Below are positions 5,631 through 5,691 of a stretch of DNA of 5,691 nt, piece after piece. Under the pieces are notes generated by a model, which ran no database searches, was not told the DNA's origin, and was given only the letters and a program-made list of their open reading frames with translations. The stretch's first letter is position 1; each line of letters begins with the position of its first letter. Source of the DNA: a bacterium (GTDB lineage Bacteria > Desulfobacterota > GWC2-55-46); NCBI GenBank assembly GCA_004298725.1, contig SCQA01000182.1, forward strand, positions 1-5,691. The letters are read 5' to 3'. The position numbers were made by a program, and so were the translations under genes.

Positions 5631-5691
5631 GGGTGGGCATGGCCCACCATTTTTAATAACGAGCAGATATTTTGGTGGGCGGTGCCCACCC
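5631..5691. repeat. Two-hairpin palindromic repeat (REP/MITE-like), reaching the window edge
   Basis: Two short hairpins, GGTGGGC-atg-GCCCACC (5632-5648) and GGTGGGC-ggt-GCCCACC (5674-5690), flank a 23-bp AT-rich centre. The arms 5631-5649 and 5673-5691 are also inverted repeats of each other, matching at 17 of 19 positions. The whole is therefore a nested palindrome, possibly beginning at gtag (5628-5631) and continuing past the right edge. This architecture is typical of intergenic repeated elements of the REP/BIME or small non-autonomous transposon kind; copy number cannot be seen here. Confidence 0.65.

Overview
The window has an accessory-looking left flank (about 1-700) and an ordinary chromosomal efflux operon (about 1205-5550). 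Almost everything is read from the minus strand; the exception is a partial transposase at the left edge. The source is probably a Gram-negative bacterium, because a lipoprotein periplasmic adaptor and an RND inner-membrane pump form an envelope-spanning export system. A small DUF1858-type redox-disulfide protein, common in anaerobes, and short heptamer repeats between genes would fit a Desulfobacterota- or Nitrospirota-like anaerobe. That placement is an inference and is not firm.

Layout. 1-382: the 3' end of an IS481/IS3-type insertion sequence, consisting of the end of a DDE integrase and a probable IS terminus. 383-535: non-coding DNA holding what looks like a relic of a subtype I-C CRISPR array. 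It has one nearly complete 32-bp repeat (461-492), one 33-bp spacer and a 10-bp stub of a second repeat (526-535). There are no cas genes and no room for a leader. 571-739: a self-contained tRNA-Arg(CCU) unit on the minus strand with a sigma70-type promoter, a complete tRNA including encoded CCA, and an intrinsic terminator. 801-1116: a monocistronic 73-residue DUF1858-like protein on the minus strand with its own -10 box, a strong Shine-Dalgarno sequence and a terminator hairpin.

1205-5547 (minus strand): a two-gene operon. The upstream gene encodes a lipoprotein membrane-fusion (adaptor) protein with the RxxxLxxxxxxS hairpin-tip motif of TolC-docking adaptors. After an 83-bp gap comes an HAE1/AcrB-type RND pump with the proton-relay Asp-Asp and Lys intact. 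Together they would form a proton-driven exporter. The outer-membrane channel is not in the window and may lie beyond the right edge or elsewhere.

The two 5' untranslated segments of this operon each carry three tandem 7-bp units in an A-B-A pattern with a single-base change in the middle copy, but with unrelated unit sequences. At the right edge a two-hairpin palindrome (5631-5691) resembles a small REP/MITE-type repeat. The most interesting signal is the CRISPR relic lodged between an insertion sequence and a tRNA gene.
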